NCBI RefSeq assembly: GCF_007748035.1
Contig: NZ_CP036278.1
Span: 1,736,001-1,800,000 of the forward strand
From: Aeoliella mucimassa
GTDB taxonomy: Bacteria > Planctomycetota > Planctomycetia > Pirellulales > Lacipirellulaceae
Direction: 5' to 3'
Length of the DNA: 64,000 nt
The position numbers and the translations under genes are program-made. Below are positions 1-8,865 of this stretch, one piece after another. The notes beneath the pieces are model-generated. The model was not told where the DNA came from and ran no database searches. It saw nothing but the letters and a program-made list of their open reading frames with translations. Every line of letters begins with the position of its first letter. Position 1 is the stretch's first letter.

Positions 1-1350
1 TCGCTGTTTATCGACCAGCAATTCCGATAGTTCACCGAAATCGCGGACGATCTGAATCTGGTGGCGATCGAAGGAGGATGCATTGAGCTTAATGACATCC
101 TCCAGTAGTTCGTTGATATTCATCGGTTCCACCAGCCCGCTCGTGCCTGCGTAGGACTGCTGGGTGGCGATAATCGCCTTGATATGTTCGATATTACTCG
201 TCAGTGATGACGACTCGATCATCATCACGTTGTCTTCGGTTTCGAGACTCTCGGCTAGTTTGTCCAGAAACTTCGGGATCTGTTTGCCTCGTTCGTCGTT
301 CTTAAGGAATTCTCCCAGATCGTCGGAGTGCTCGTTGAACAGGTCGACCAGACGCTTCAGTTGCTTGCGTTTGGAGGTCTTCAGGCGTTGGAAGATCGTA
401 TTCGCCGAGACATTCACGCTATTGAGCACGTTGCCAACATTATGCAGCACGCCCGAAGCGATTTCCGCCATTCCAGCGTATCGAGCCGCCTCGACAAACT
501 CACGATGCACCCGCTCGAGTTCCAGTTCGGCCCTTCGGCGTTCGGACACTTCGTTGCTGAGTTCGTAATTGGCGTCAGACAGCTGTCGCGTTCTTTGATC
601 CACGCGAATTTCCAATTGATCGTTCGCTTCTTGAAGCTCTTGTTTGCTAGTTTCGACTTGATCGAGCATGCGATTGAACTGATCGTAGAGCACCCCGAGT
701 TCATCCTCGCTGTCTTTCGTCACACGGATCGAGTAATCCTCTTCCGCCGAAATGCGTTTGGCGGTATTGGCCAGATCCAGAATGGGACCCGCAATCGATT
801 GCTGCAAAGGGGCACACACTAGATAGGTGATGCCCGAGCAAATCAGTACAACCACCAGCACAATGACGGAATAGTCGAATATTTCACGGTTCAGTGCATC
901 GAGATTGGCCACGATATAGATGGTGCCTATCACTTCATCATCGGATTCAATCGGAGAGGCTACCGAAAGCAGATTCTTGCCGAGAAACGCGTGTCCCATC
1001 TCTGTAGGGGCAGCGGGAGGGTCGATGGACGTTTTCGAATGGGAGTAAGCGGTAAAGATCTCACCATCAGGCAGGTAAATGTACCCCGCTTCGATCGATG
1101 GCTGCAGTCGTAGTGAATCGAGCAGCTGCTGAGCCGCCAAGTTGTCGTCGAATTCAATCGAGGCGGTCGTGTTGGCCCCCAGCAAATCGCACAGCGAATT
1201 GAGCTGACGAACCATGGCAGCGCGTTCGAACTGCCAGTGTTTGAACAGCAACGCCACGGACGATAGCAACAGCGCAGTCAATACCGCAGAAAGCACCAAG
1301 AAGGTGAGCTTTCTCTGGATCGGCAATCGGTTTAACCAGCGTTTTAGCAT
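1..1350 (-). CDS. Membrane sensor histidine kinase, HAMP type (3' end outside window)
   Basis: The frame is open from the ATG at 1350 to the window edge, so 450 codons are seen and the C-terminus is missing. Residues about 15-37 form a membrane segment, then an extracytoplasmic sensor region, a second membrane segment at about 158-182, a HAMP-like linker (about 183-235), a coiled coil, and the phosphoacceptor region with [14 protein letters not shown], in which H303 is the candidate phosphorylated histidine. The ATPase domain should lie beyond position 1. The gene starts 13 bases after the stop of the YfiR-like gene, so the two are probably one operon and the YfiR-like protein may control the sensor region. 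The H-box region closely resembles that of the kinase at 12929-14032. Kinase identity is secure; the signal is unknown. Confidence 0.88.
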   Translation of the reverse strand, partial: MLKRWLNRLPIQRKLTFLVLSAVLTALLLSSVALLFKHWQFERAAMVRQLNSLCDLLGANTTASIEFDDNLAAQQLLDSLRLQPSIEAGYIYLPDGEIFTAYSHSKTSIDPPAAPTEMGHAFLGKNLLSVASPIESDDEVIGTIYIVANLDALNREIFDYSVIVLVVVLICSGITYLVCAPLQQSIAGPILDLANTAKRISAEEDYSIRVTKDSEDELGVLYDQFNRMLDQVETSKQELQEANDQLEIRVDQRTRQLSDANYELSNEVSERRRAELELERVHREFVEAARYAGMAEIASGVLHNVGNVLNSVNVSANTIFQRLKTSKRKQLKRLVDLFNEHSDDLGEFLKNDERGKQIPKFLDKLAESLETEDNVMMIESSSLTSNIEHIKAIIATQQSYAGTSGLVEPMNINELLEDVIKLNASSFDRHQIQIVRDFGELSELLVDKQR

Positions 1351-1363
1351 GGGACGCGATCTG

Positions 1364-2077
1364 TTACGGGGTGGACGATGCAGTTTGGGGATCGATAATT
1401 TTCGCGAGCGATAGCAACTTGGAACTGATCTTTAAGCGGCTTCCAGCGGCCGTCGATCGGCTGCAAGCAAAACGAACCTTGTTGTTTTCCAGATAGAATT
1501 GCATGCTGCCACCTGCTGAAATGAATTCGTCAGATTCGCCAACGGTCAGTACAGCAACGTCAGCAGCGGCTGCAAGCAGTTCTTGGTCTTTGTCAGTAAG
1601 TTCTATTCCTGGGATGAACAAGATATGGCAATGTGCGACTTCGGACGTCTCGGTAACGGTGACGATCTCAATGGTTCGACCCGATACTTTCTTACGCTCA
1701 GCGATTTGATCAAGACTCGAACCAAATGGATTGGAACTGGCGATTCCGATAACAAAGGGTTGATCATCCTTGGAGAACGAATCGGATGGCCATTCGACGT
1801 ACTTGGAGAATTGGTAAAGAAAAGCAGCTTTGATATCGTATTCGCGGTTGACAACTACGGTTTGAGCAAACGCTCCGCTGCAGCAACCTTGGATCAATAA
1901 CAAGAGCAAAGCTAGTCGTCGCGCCCGAAGTAAACAGCGCGTTCGCAGAGTGCTGCTTGCATGGCAAGAGCAATCGTTGTGCGAGGCACCATTTGTTCGT
2001 GCGACATTCATCCGAGCAACTTCGCTACGTTCCTGCAACCTTTGCAAGCTCGTACGAGCGGCCGGGTAAGAAGCCAC
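1364..2077 (-). CDS. YfiR-like (DUF4154) periplasmic protein
   Basis: The mature part begins near YDIKAAFLYQFSKYVEWP, the typical opening of the YfiR/DUF4154 family. Family members are exported and repress a partner membrane sensor such as the diguanylate cyclase YfiN. A hydrophobic leucine-rich segment ending in GAFAQ looks like a signal peptide, but it is preceded by about 50 residues, so the true start is uncertain; the internal Met at 2011 or a later TTG are alternatives. Here the following gene encodes a histidine kinase instead of a diguanylate cyclase, which suggests the same repression logic wired to a phosphorelay. That role is inferred. Confidence 0.8.
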   Translation of the reverse strand: MASYPAARTSLQRLQERSEVARMNVARTNGASHNDCSCHASSTLRTRCLLRARRLALLLLLIQGCCSGAFAQTVVVNREYDIKAAFLYQFSKYVEWPSDSFSKDDQPFVIGIASSNPFGSSLDQIAERKKVSGRTIEIVTVTETSEVAHCHILFIPGIELTDKDQELLAAAADVAVLTVGESDEFISAGGSMQFYLENNKVRFACSRSTAAGSRLKISSKLLSLAKIIDPQTASSTP

Positions 2078-2479
2078 TATTCCCGCGCATGGTTATCGGC
2101 GCGCGACACCACGGATCGGCGGAATAGTTTTGCAGCCTCACGATACCTGCCCACTCATTCGAGCTATCCACTCAAGACCACTTTTCGAGACTCGACTCCT
2201 AAGCGGAAGTCCCGAGTTTCGAGAAGCACTTGAGGAGTGCTCTAGTCGTGATGACTAATGCCGAAACCGCTCTGCAAAATGGCGATATCGACCTACATAA
2301 GGATATTTAGCTTGTGGCTAGGTCGAGAGTCGGGAAACTGAAAAAAAGCAGGCCACCACTTCGCTAGGAAGTGGTGGCCTGAAAGTAGCTGTAAGGATCG
2401 AAGCGGCTATGATCGCCCAATCATGGGCTAACCGTTAAAGCCGGTACCAATCGTTTGTTCGTTAAACGATTAGCAATCA
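2078..2479. other. Intergenic region between DUF1080 gene and YfiR-like gene
   Basis: Only the terminator of the DUF1080 gene (2341-2381) is recognised here. The rest should hold the promoter for the YfiR-like/kinase operon, but no clear -35/-10 pair was found. Open frames here have no recognisable protein features. Confidence 0.5.
2341..2381 (-). terminator. Rho-independent terminator of the DUF1080 gene
   Basis: A perfect 14-bp inverted repeat (2349-2362 with 2368-2381) has a 5-nt loop and, read on the minus strand, is followed by a run of seven T. It lies about 100 bases after the stop codon of the minus-strand gene ending at 2480. Confidence 0.9.
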
Positions 2480-3517
2480 CTACTGATCGTCGTCCTCTTC
2501 TTCGTCCTCATCGTCGTCGCCGTGTTCGACCAGCGGCACGACCTTTAGATTGCGGTAGTGCACTTCGTCGCCATGCCCGCAGAAGCCGATATGGCCTTTT
2601 TCACGGGTGAGACCAGGGTGGTTGTGCCCATCCTTCGTCTTGCCTTCCGGAGCGACTTCGTCGAGATCGACGTCGGTGATTACTTCGCCGTTAAGGGTCA
2701 CAGTGATCTGACGGCCTTTCACGCGAATCACTTCGGTGTTCCATTCGCCCACGGGCTTCAGGAAGCCTCGCTTCGCAGGGGCGATACCATATACGGAGCC
2801 ATGGTATTGGTAAGGCTGCAGGTTCGCGTACTTATCGGCCGTGTTGTCGAGTACCTGGATCTCGAAGCCCGAGTAGGCCGCATCGCCCTCGAGCGGAGCA
2901 CGAATGCCGATGCCATTGTTGGCGCCTGGGGTCAGCAGGAACTCAAACGAGAACTCGAAATCGGCGTACTCGTCCTTGGTAAAGAGATTACCACCCTTGC
3001 CTGCAGGGCAGACAATCGCTCCATCGCGTACTTCGTACGAATCGGTAGCGCCGACCCAACCTTCGAGCGTTTCGCCATCGAACAACACGATGGGTTCGGG
3101 TTCCACTTCCTTTTGCAGTTCTTCCAGATCGTCGCCACCTGGCAGTTTGCCAGCAGCAATGCGTTCGCCGAAAGTTTCACCACTCTCGCCGAAAGGCATC
3201 TCGTTCGCTTGTTTGATCGCAGCCAGGACTTTTTCCTTGTCCTTTTCATCTTCCTCGTGATCAATCAAGGTCGCGAGCGCGGCCCCGTAAGGATTATTGC
3301 TATGGCCCCCTTTGCCTTGATGGCAAACGTTGCATTTGGCCTTGCGACGAACAAAGTTCATGTAGTCTTTGTCGTCCATTGGTTTGACGATTTCGTTGAT
3401 AAACACTCGCTGGATGGCCGCGGTTGCGTTGGCAACCTTAGCGGCCATGCCACTTAAGGCCACGATCGTGGCGACGAGCACAAATCGGCGTGCGCGAAAA
3501 TCGAGGTAGTTAGTCAT
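2480..3517 (-). CDS. Secreted DUF1080 (3-keto-disaccharide hydrolase-like) protein with N-terminal CxxCH motif
   Basis: An N-terminal signal peptide (about 1-31) is followed by a short region with CNVCH at 62-66, a possible covalent haem-c site, and then a DUF1080 domain (about 140-330) with the jelly-roll signature LFDGETLEGWVG near its start. The C-terminus is a run of Asp and Glu. DUF1080 proteins are lectin-like or act on 3-keto-disaccharides and are abundant in planctomycetes. One CxxCH before the domain suggests a haem-linked or metal-binding appendage; no full cytochrome fold is evident. It has its own terminator and the MoxR gene lies 61 bases upstream on the same strand. Substrate unknown. 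Confidence 0.85.
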   Translation of the reverse strand: MTNYLDFRARRFVLVATIVALSGMAAKVANATAAIQRVFINEIVKPMDDKDYMNFVRRKAKCNVCHQGKGGHSNNPYGAALATLIDHEEDEKDKEKVLAAIKQANEMPFGESGETFGERIAAGKLPGGDDLEELQKEVEPEPIVLFDGETLEGWVGATDSYEVRDGAIVCPAGKGGNLFTKDEYADFEFSFEFLLTPGANNGIGIRAPLEGDAAYSGFEIQVLDNTADKYANLQPYQYHGSVYGIAPAKRGFLKPVGEWNTEVIRVKGRQITVTLNGEVITDVDLDEVAPEGKTKDGHNHPGLTREKGHIGFCGHGDEVHYRNLKVVPLVEHGDDDEDEEEDDDQ

Positions 3518-3578
3518 GGCAAGCTCAACAAAAAATAAGAAACGAGGTGGGAGGGAACCAAGTTCGTCATACCAGGCG

Positions 3579-4601
3579 TTACGCCGCCGATTCGGTTCCC
3601 AGGGGAGTAGTTTCTAACAGGTGGGAGATCACGTCGTCGGCAGATATGCCATCGGCCTCGGCGTTGAAGTTTGTGATTAAGCGATGTCGCAGCACCGGAC
3701 CGGCCACTGCCCGTAAGTCGTCGCTTTCGACGCAATGGCGACCTGCCAGAGCGGCTCGTGCTTTGGCGGCCAACACCAAATACTGACTGGCCCGAGGGCC
3801 TGCGCCCCAGCTTACGTATTGATCCACCATCGGCGGCACTTGCACCTTGGCTTTGCCGCCGCGGACGCGAGTGTTGCGAACGATGGCGATTGCGTACTGG
3901 GCAAGGTGGTCGGCAATCGGTACTCGCCGCACTACGTGGCTTAGCCGTAGAATCTCTTCGGCCGAGAGCACTTCGGATACCGACACTTCGATGTCGGCCG
4001 TGGTTTGTTTGACGATGGCCAGTTCTTCGTCGGCATCCGGGTATTCGACTTGCACCATGAACATGAAGCGGTCGAGCTGAGCTTCGGGAAGCGGATAGGT
4101 GCCTTCCTGCTCAATCGGGTTTTGGGTCGCCAGCACGAAGAAAGGTTCGGGCAGTGTGTATCGCTTGCCCCCGACGGTGACTTGCTTCTCCTGCATGGCT
4201 TCGAGCAATGCCGCTTGCGTCTTGGGCGGAGTACGGTTGATTTCGTCGGCTAGTACGATATTGGCAAACAGCGGGCCTTCGAGGAAACGAAACTCGCGTT
4301 TGCCGGTCGACTTGTCTTCCTGAATGACTTCTGTGCCGGTGATGTCGGCCGGCATCAAATCGGGCGTGAATTGAACCCGGCTGAAGTTGAGCGACAACGC
4401 ATCGGAAAGCGTGCGAATCAGCAGTGTCTTTGCCAGTCCCGGCACACCCACCAGCAAGCAATGGCCGCGGGCGAACATGGCGATCAGCAATTGCTCAACC
4501 ACTTCGCGCTGACCGACGATCACTTTGCCGAGTTCACTCGTCAAACGATCGCTGGCTTGCCCAAGATGGCGAATGTCTTCCAGATCGCTGTCACCAAGCA
4601 T
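3579..4601 (-). CDS. MoxR-family AAA+ ATPase
   Basis: Walker A GVPGLAKT lies at 52-59 and Walker B with IVLADEINR at about 115-123; sensor-like [20 protein letters not shown] follows. These are hallmarks of MoxR ATPases (AAA_3 plus lid domain), 340 residues, full length. MoxR proteins act as chaperones that insert cofactors or assemble complexes, often next to DUF58 and VWA genes. Such partners are not adjacent here: the upstream gene is a secreted PQQ/TPR protein and the downstream gene a DUF1080 protein, so the client is not evident. Confidence 0.93.
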   Translation of the reverse strand: MLGDSDLEDIRHLGQASDRLTSELGKVIVGQREVVEQLLIAMFARGHCLLVGVPGLAKTLLIRTLSDALSLNFSRVQFTPDLMPADITGTEVIQEDKSTGKREFRFLEGPLFANIVLADEINRTPPKTQAALLEAMQEKQVTVGGKRYTLPEPFFVLATQNPIEQEGTYPLPEAQLDRFMFMVQVEYPDADEELAIVKQTTADIEVSVSEVLSAEEILRLSHVVRRVPIADHLAQYAIAIVRNTRVRGGKAKVQVPPMVDQYVSWGAGPRASQYLVLAAKARAALAGRHCVESDDLRAVAGPVLRHRLITNFNAEADGISADDVISHLLETTPLGTESAA

Positions 4602-4682
4602 GGAGTATTCCTAATGTCTCTAGCGTGATGTGGCCGGCAGGCGGGAGGTGGGTAGGGAGTCAGGGGGTGCCTGCCAGCAAGG

Positions 4683-7037
4683 TTAGTCCAATATAAACTC
4701 GCGACGCTCCGATTGCAGGGTCCCCAAGCGGATTTCGTCGACCTTCTGTTCCCCCTTCTTAGGAGGGGATTTTCCGAGAAACAGGATGAATTCGTCGGTG
4801 GTAACCAGCAAGCCCTGCCCACAAACGGTAAGGTTAGCCCCCTCGTCAGTTTCGAGAGGAATCGGCACCCGCGATGGTTGGCTGGTCCGAACATTGAAAG
4901 TATGGATGGCATCTTTCGTTGGGCAGAAGACCTCATCGCCCGCCATGCATGCCCGGCCGCGGAGCACCAGGTTGCCATCCATCGGATGCGGCCATTGGGA
5001 TAGCCGCTGGCCAGTGGTGGCATCCAAAATCCAAAGCTGATTGCCCGCAGCAATCAAACGATTCTCCACAACGCCCAGTACGTACTCTACATCCCAAGGC
5101 TGGGCGTTGTACCACAAGGTTTGACCTGTTTCGGAGTCGAGTGCGAACATGCCGGCCGCATCGACCGGAGCACATACAATGCCTTCGCTGGTCGCCAGCA
5201 CGGCTCCACGGGTGCGGGTGCCAACCAGGGCTAGATCGTCTGGTGCGGTGGAGCGAGCACGCTCGTACTTGCGGGCCCACTTCATTCGCCCTGTAATTGC
5301 GTCGACGGTAACCACTAGGCCTGGAGCCGCAAGCACGAGCTTGTCTTCCACCTGTGTCAACGCGTCGCTGCTGAGCGAGGCTCCTTCTCCCGAAATGGCA
5401 CACACCGGCGTCCGCCAAACGTTGCGACCCGTCGTACGAGCAAAGCAGGCGACCGACACCTGGCCCCCTTGCTCAGTGTGTTGTTCCACCAGGTAGATGT
5501 AATCATCAGTCACTAGCGGCGCGGTAACAAACTGAGTTCCTTCGTCTGGTTCAATTTCGAGTTCTAGTTTTCCCTCGGCCGACAGATCGAGCACCATCAG
5601 GTGTTTGGTAGCAGGCGCGGCGCTCGAGCGGATGGTCGCATTCGCTTTGGGAAGCGTGACGGCATAAAGCAGGTCGTCGATCAGACAGCCTTGTGGTGGA
5701 TTGGAAGATTGCCCAGCGGCCATAGGGCGATTGTTGAGTACGAGCTCTCGTTGGATGACCATGCCGTTGCGTACTTCCACCTGCATTTGAAGCTGTCGAG
5801 CACGGATCGCAATTTGTGGAGCAGCGAGTGAGTTGTCGGCATTGTTTTGCCGAGAAGCTTGCGGGCGAGCAACCGGCGGCCCGTAGACGGTGCCGGTCTC
5901 TCCAAATAGTGGTTTGCCTGTTGCTGCGTTGAGGGCAATCCAAGGATCGCCCGCGCTGAATTGCAGAAGTTCCGCGTCGACCGGCGTGTAGATCACCATT
6001 TCGTTGCCGGTGAATGGCAAAAGGTAATCGGGGATCGCCGGTAAGGGAGCTTCGGCCGGGGTGCCCACCTGACGGAGCCATAAGTCCACCGGACGCTGGG
6101 CCGTGCGCACTGCCGGCGTGGGGGCTTCGTGCCGCCACACCACCTGATTGAGGTCGCCGACTGCGGGGCTTGTTTGTTGAGCCGCTGGCATCGGCCAGTT
6201 CTTTGCCGATTGCAGGCTGCTGGCGACACTCTCGGCGAGCACCGCCTGGCGGCCCGCGAGCACGCCTTGGGCATTTGGGTACCAGGCTTCGAGCAACGCG
6301 AGTTCTTGTTCGGCGCGGGCGAAGTTCCGCTGACGAATCGAGATCACCGCCAGCCGGGCCAGCATGTCGGCCACCGGAAGATCGGTATCGGGGTAAACCA
6401 AACTGGCCGTCGCTGCCCGCTTGGCAAGATCGCTCGTCGCGAGCTGTTTCAATTGGGCAGCGGTCCAGGTTCCATTGGTTAGGATCACTCCCCACAGTCG
6501 GCCGTCGTCAGACGAAAGTCGCGGCGAGAGCATCTGCAGCGAGCTGCGTGCTTTCGACAGATTGCCCGCTTCGAGCGACAGATCGGCCATCGCCAGCAGA
6601 GCGTCGTCGCCGACGCTGCTCACAAAGTACTGATCGATCACCTGCTGAATACCAGCCGTGTCGCGGGCAGCGAGGGCGGTCTCGAGCATCTGGCGAGCGG
6701 TGGCGTCGACTCGTTGTCGGTATCGCTCCAGACCCTCGGCAGGCCACCGACTCAGGTGCCATTGGCAGGCGTTGCCGATCGGCAGGAAGCAGTCGTCGGA
6801 AACCTCGACCAGTGCGTTGTTCGATTCGGCAGCTAGCCGCAGCATTCCGTCGACCGCTTCGTCCCAGGCCTTAGCATCGGCCAGCGCCTGGAGTTGTGCG
6901 AGTTCGCGTTCGATATTACTAGTGACTTCGACAACCCGAGCCTCGGCCGCCGGAAGCGGCTCGGAAGGCATGAAATCGAGCTGCCCAAAGGCCCAATTTG
7001 CCAGCAACAGCGGTATGCACAGGGTGATTTTTCGCAT
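4683..7037 (-). CDS. Secreted PQQ/beta-propeller protein with N-terminal TPR-like region
   Basis: I place the start at ATG 7037, because the next residues (MRKITLCIPLLLANWAFGQ) form a signal peptide; a longer frame starts at 7097. Residues about 30-300 are helical and TPR-like; about 350-770 contain repeated motifs of the PQQ-like beta-propeller type, such as GRNVWRTPVC, TGRMKWARKY and TGQTLWYN. Length is 784 residues. Proteins of this sort in planctomycetes are periplasmic or surface scaffolds of unknown function. It may be co-transcribed with moxR, 81 bases downstream. A TATAAT hexamer lies just before the ATG. Confidence 0.8.
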   Translation of the reverse strand: MRKITLCIPLLLANWAFGQLDFMPSEPLPAAEARVVEVTSNIERELAQLQALADAKAWDEAVDGMLRLAAESNNALVEVSDDCFLPIGNACQWHLSRWPAEGLERYRQRVDATARQMLETALAARDTAGIQQVIDQYFVSSVGDDALLAMADLSLEAGNLSKARSSLQMLSPRLSSDDGRLWGVILTNGTWTAAQLKQLATSDLAKRAATASLVYPDTDLPVADMLARLAVISIRQRNFARAEQELALLEAWYPNAQGVLAGRQAVLAESVASSLQSAKNWPMPAAQQTSPAVGDLNQVVWRHEAPTPAVRTAQRPVDLWLRQVGTPAEAPLPAIPDYLLPFTGNEMVIYTPVDAELLQFSAGDPWIALNAATGKPLFGETGTVYGPPVARPQASRQNNADNSLAAPQIAIRARQLQMQVEVRNGMVIQRELVLNNRPMAAGQSSNPPQGCLIDDLLYAVTLPKANATIRSSAAPATKHLMVLDLSAEGKLELEIEPDEGTQFVTAPLVTDDYIYLVEQHTEQGGQVSVACFARTTGRNVWRTPVCAISGEGASLSSDALTQVEDKLVLAAPGLVVTVDAITGRMKWARKYERARSTAPDDLALVGTRTRGAVLATSEGIVCAPVDAAGMFALDSETGQTLWYNAQPWDVEYVLGVVENRLIAAGNQLWILDATTGQRLSQWPHPMDGNLVLRGRACMAGDEVFCPTKDAIHTFNVRTSQPSRVPIPLETDEGANLTVCGQGLLVTTDEFILFLGKSPPKKGEQKVDEIRLGTLQSERREFILD

Positions 7038-7085
7038 GGCCGAATTATAGCAGAATTCACTGCGGCAAAACCTATCTACCGAACC

Positions 7086-7114
7086 TTGACCCGACACAGA
7101 CTGTCAGCTAGGTT
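7086..7114 (+). promoter_or_regulatory. Candidate sigma-70 promoter of the leuA leader
   Basis: TTGACC (7086-7091) is separated by 17 bases from TAGGTT (7109-7114). The -10 match is weak. If used, transcription would begin near the ATG of the leader peptide, so the leader would be nearly leaderless. Confidence 0.4.
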
Positions 7115-7120
7115 ACAACC

Positions 7121-7183
7121 ATGGACACAAAGACCCTCCTTAGCCTTGCTCTCCTACTACTGCTTGCTCCGAGCACGCCTTAG
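7121..7183 (+). CDS. leuL: LeuA leader peptide (20 residues, 8 leucines)
   Basis: ATG 7121 opens a 20-codon frame ending in TAG at 7181-7183. Codons 6, 7, 9 and 11-15 all encode leucine (CTC, CTT, CTT, CTC, CTA, CTA, CTG, CTT), with five in a row. It lies 110 bases upstream of leuA and just ahead of an intrinsic terminator. This is the layout of leucine attenuation leaders: a ribosome stalls on the Leu codons when charged Leu-tRNA is scarce. A chance hydrophobic frame or a decayed signal peptide is the alternative, but the terminator and alternative pairing argue for attenuation. No clear Shine-Dalgarno site is seen. Confidence 0.75.
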   Translation: MDTKTLLSLALLLLLAPSTP

Positions 7184-7247
7184 GGACTTTGCAACCATAC
7201 TGAATGCAATCTACCAACCCTGAGGTCTCTCACCTCGGGGTTTTTTT
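7177..7247 (+). promoter_or_regulatory. leuA transcription attenuator with competing antiterminator
   Basis: The terminator stem pairs 7217-7226 with 7232-7241 (10 pairs, one G-U), with a 5-nt loop and a T run at 7241-7247. The left arm can instead pair with 7178-7185 (CCTTAGGG), eight consecutive pairs with one wobble. That alternative partner spans the stop codon of the leader peptide. A ribosome at the stop would cover it and let the terminator form; a ribosome stalled on the Leu codons would leave it free. The geometry is what leu attenuation requires. Confidence 0.78.
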
Positions 7248-7293
7248 GTTTCTATGTCACTCCGTTTTCCTCTCATTTACTCCACAACTACCC

Positions 7294-8841
7294 ATGTCAC
7301 GTAACATCGTAATCTTCGACACTACGCTCCGCGACGGCGAACAATCTCCAGGTGCCAGCATGAACCTTGGCGAAAAGCTCGAGGTCGCCCAAGCGCTAGT
7401 CGATCTGAAGGTGGATGTGATTGAAGCAGGGTTTCCCATCGCCTCGCCTGGCGACTTCGAAGCGGTTCGCTCCATTGCCGAAAACACCAAAGGGGCGACG
7501 ATCTGCGGTCTGGCACGTTGTAACGACAAGGACATCGACCGAGCCGGCGAGGCTTTGAAGCCCGCCGAGCAGGGACGTATCCACGTGTTTCTCGCGACTA
7601 GCGCGATCCATCGCGAGTTCAAACTCAAGATGGACAAGCAGGAGATCATCGACCGGGCCATCGCTGGAGTGAAGCGGGCGAAGTCGCTGTGCGACAACAT
7701 TGAGTTCAGTCCCGAGGATGCCGCCCGTACCGAGATCGACTTCCTCTGCAAAGTGGTCGAAGCAGCCATCGCAGCGGGGGCCACAACGGTAAACATTCCC
7801 GACACGGTGGGGTATGCGACTCCTGCGTACATGGGGCGTGTGATTGCTGACCTGAAGAACCGGGTGCCGAACATCGACCAGGCGGTGATTAGTGTGCATT
7901 GCCATAACGACCTGGGACTGGCCGTGGCCAACAGTTTGGCGGCCGTCGAGAACGGCGCCGGCCAGATCGAGTGCACCATCAACGGCATCGGCGAGCGGGC
8001 GGGAAATTGCTCGCTGGAAGAAATCGTTATGGCACTCAAAACTCGGTCGGACTTCTACCACTGCGAAACCGGCATCGACACCACCCGCTTGGTGCCGACC
8101 AGTCGCCTGGTATCGAGCGTCACCGGTCTCGAAGTGCAACGCAACAAGGCGATCGTTGGCCGCAATGCGTTCGCCCACGAGTCGGGCATCCACCAGGATG
8201 GCATGCTCAAGAATCCCACCACCTACGAGATCATGCGTCCCGAGGATGTTGGATTCCAGAAGACCGACTTGGTGCTCGGCAAGCACAGTGGTCGTGCGGC
8301 GTTGGCCGATCGGGCGAAGTCGCTTGGCTACCATTTGGAAGGGGATAAGTTGCAGGAGGTGTTCGAGGCCTTCAAAAAGCTGGCCGATAAGAAGAAGGAA
8401 GTCTACGACTCGGACATTGCCGCGTTGATCGACAAGCGAGTTGCCGCCCACGACGATCAATGGCAGTTGGTTCGCTACGAGCTGAAGCTCGAAGCCGATG
8501 GCATCCCTGCTGCGACAGTCACCCTCAAGCGGGGTGGGGAGCAGGTGACCGACACCTTCTTCGGCGGCGATGGTCCCCTCGACGCTCTGTTCCGCGTGAT
8601 CGAGAAAATCACCGACACTCAGGTGATGGTTCGCGACTATCGCGTCCACAGCGTGAGTCAGGGTAAGGACGCTCAAGGTGAGTCGACCGTTGAACTCGAA
8701 TATCAAAACCGGTTGTATCGTGGACGCGGTGTTTCGACCGACACAGTTGAAGCCAGTACACTGGCCTTTATCAACGCGCTGAATCGCATCGCGTTGTCAG
8801 CCGGCGAGCCAGTGAAGACGCAGTATCGCGACACGGTTTAA
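7294..8841 (+). CDS. leuA: 2-isopropylmalate synthase
   Basis: Condenses acetyl-CoA with 2-oxoisovalerate, the first committed step of leucine synthesis. The start is ATG 7294 (MSRNIVIFDTTLRDGEQSPG); upstream codons in the same frame belong to the attenuator region. The catalytic TIM barrel carries FDTTLRDGEQ, the metal-binding HCHNDLGLAVANS and GERAGNCSLEE; a C-terminal LeuA dimerisation/allosteric domain (about 360-510) is complete, with 515 residues in total. It stands alone; leuB, leuC and leuD are not in the window. Regulation by leucine through the leader at 7121-7247 is inferred, in addition to likely feedback inhibition. Confidence 0.97.
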   Translation: MSRNIVIFDTTLRDGEQSPGASMNLGEKLEVAQALVDLKVDVIEAGFPIASPGDFEAVRSIAENTKGATICGLARCNDKDIDRAGEALKPAEQGRIHVFLATSAIHREFKLKMDKQEIIDRAIAGVKRAKSLCDNIEFSPEDAARTEIDFLCKVVEAAIAAGATTVNIPDTVGYATPAYMGRVIADLKNRVPNIDQAVISVHCHNDLGLAVANSLAAVENGAGQIECTINGIGERAGNCSLEEIVMALKTRSDFYHCETGIDTTRLVPTSRLVSSVTGLEVQRNKAIVGRNAFAHESGIHQDGMLKNPTTYEIMRPEDVGFQKTDLVLGKHSGRAALADRAKSLGYHLEGDKLQEVFEAFKKLADKKKEVYDSDIAALIDKRVAAHDDQWQLVRYELKLEADGIPAATVTLKRGGEQVTDTFFGGDGPLDALFRVIEKITDTQVMVRDYRVHSVSQGKDAQGESTVELEYQNRLYRGRGVSTDTVEASTLAFINALNRIALSAGEPVKTQYRDTV

Positions 8842-8865
8842 TACTTGTGTTCGGCCGAGTTGCTG

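Noticed and set aside
2558-3457. 299-codon plus-strand frame opposite the DUF1080 gene
   Set aside because: Shadow of the DUF1080 gene, whose domain and terminator are clear.
7396-8706. 436-codon minus-strand frame opposite leuA
   Set aside because: leuA is secure; the antisense frame has no family resemblance.
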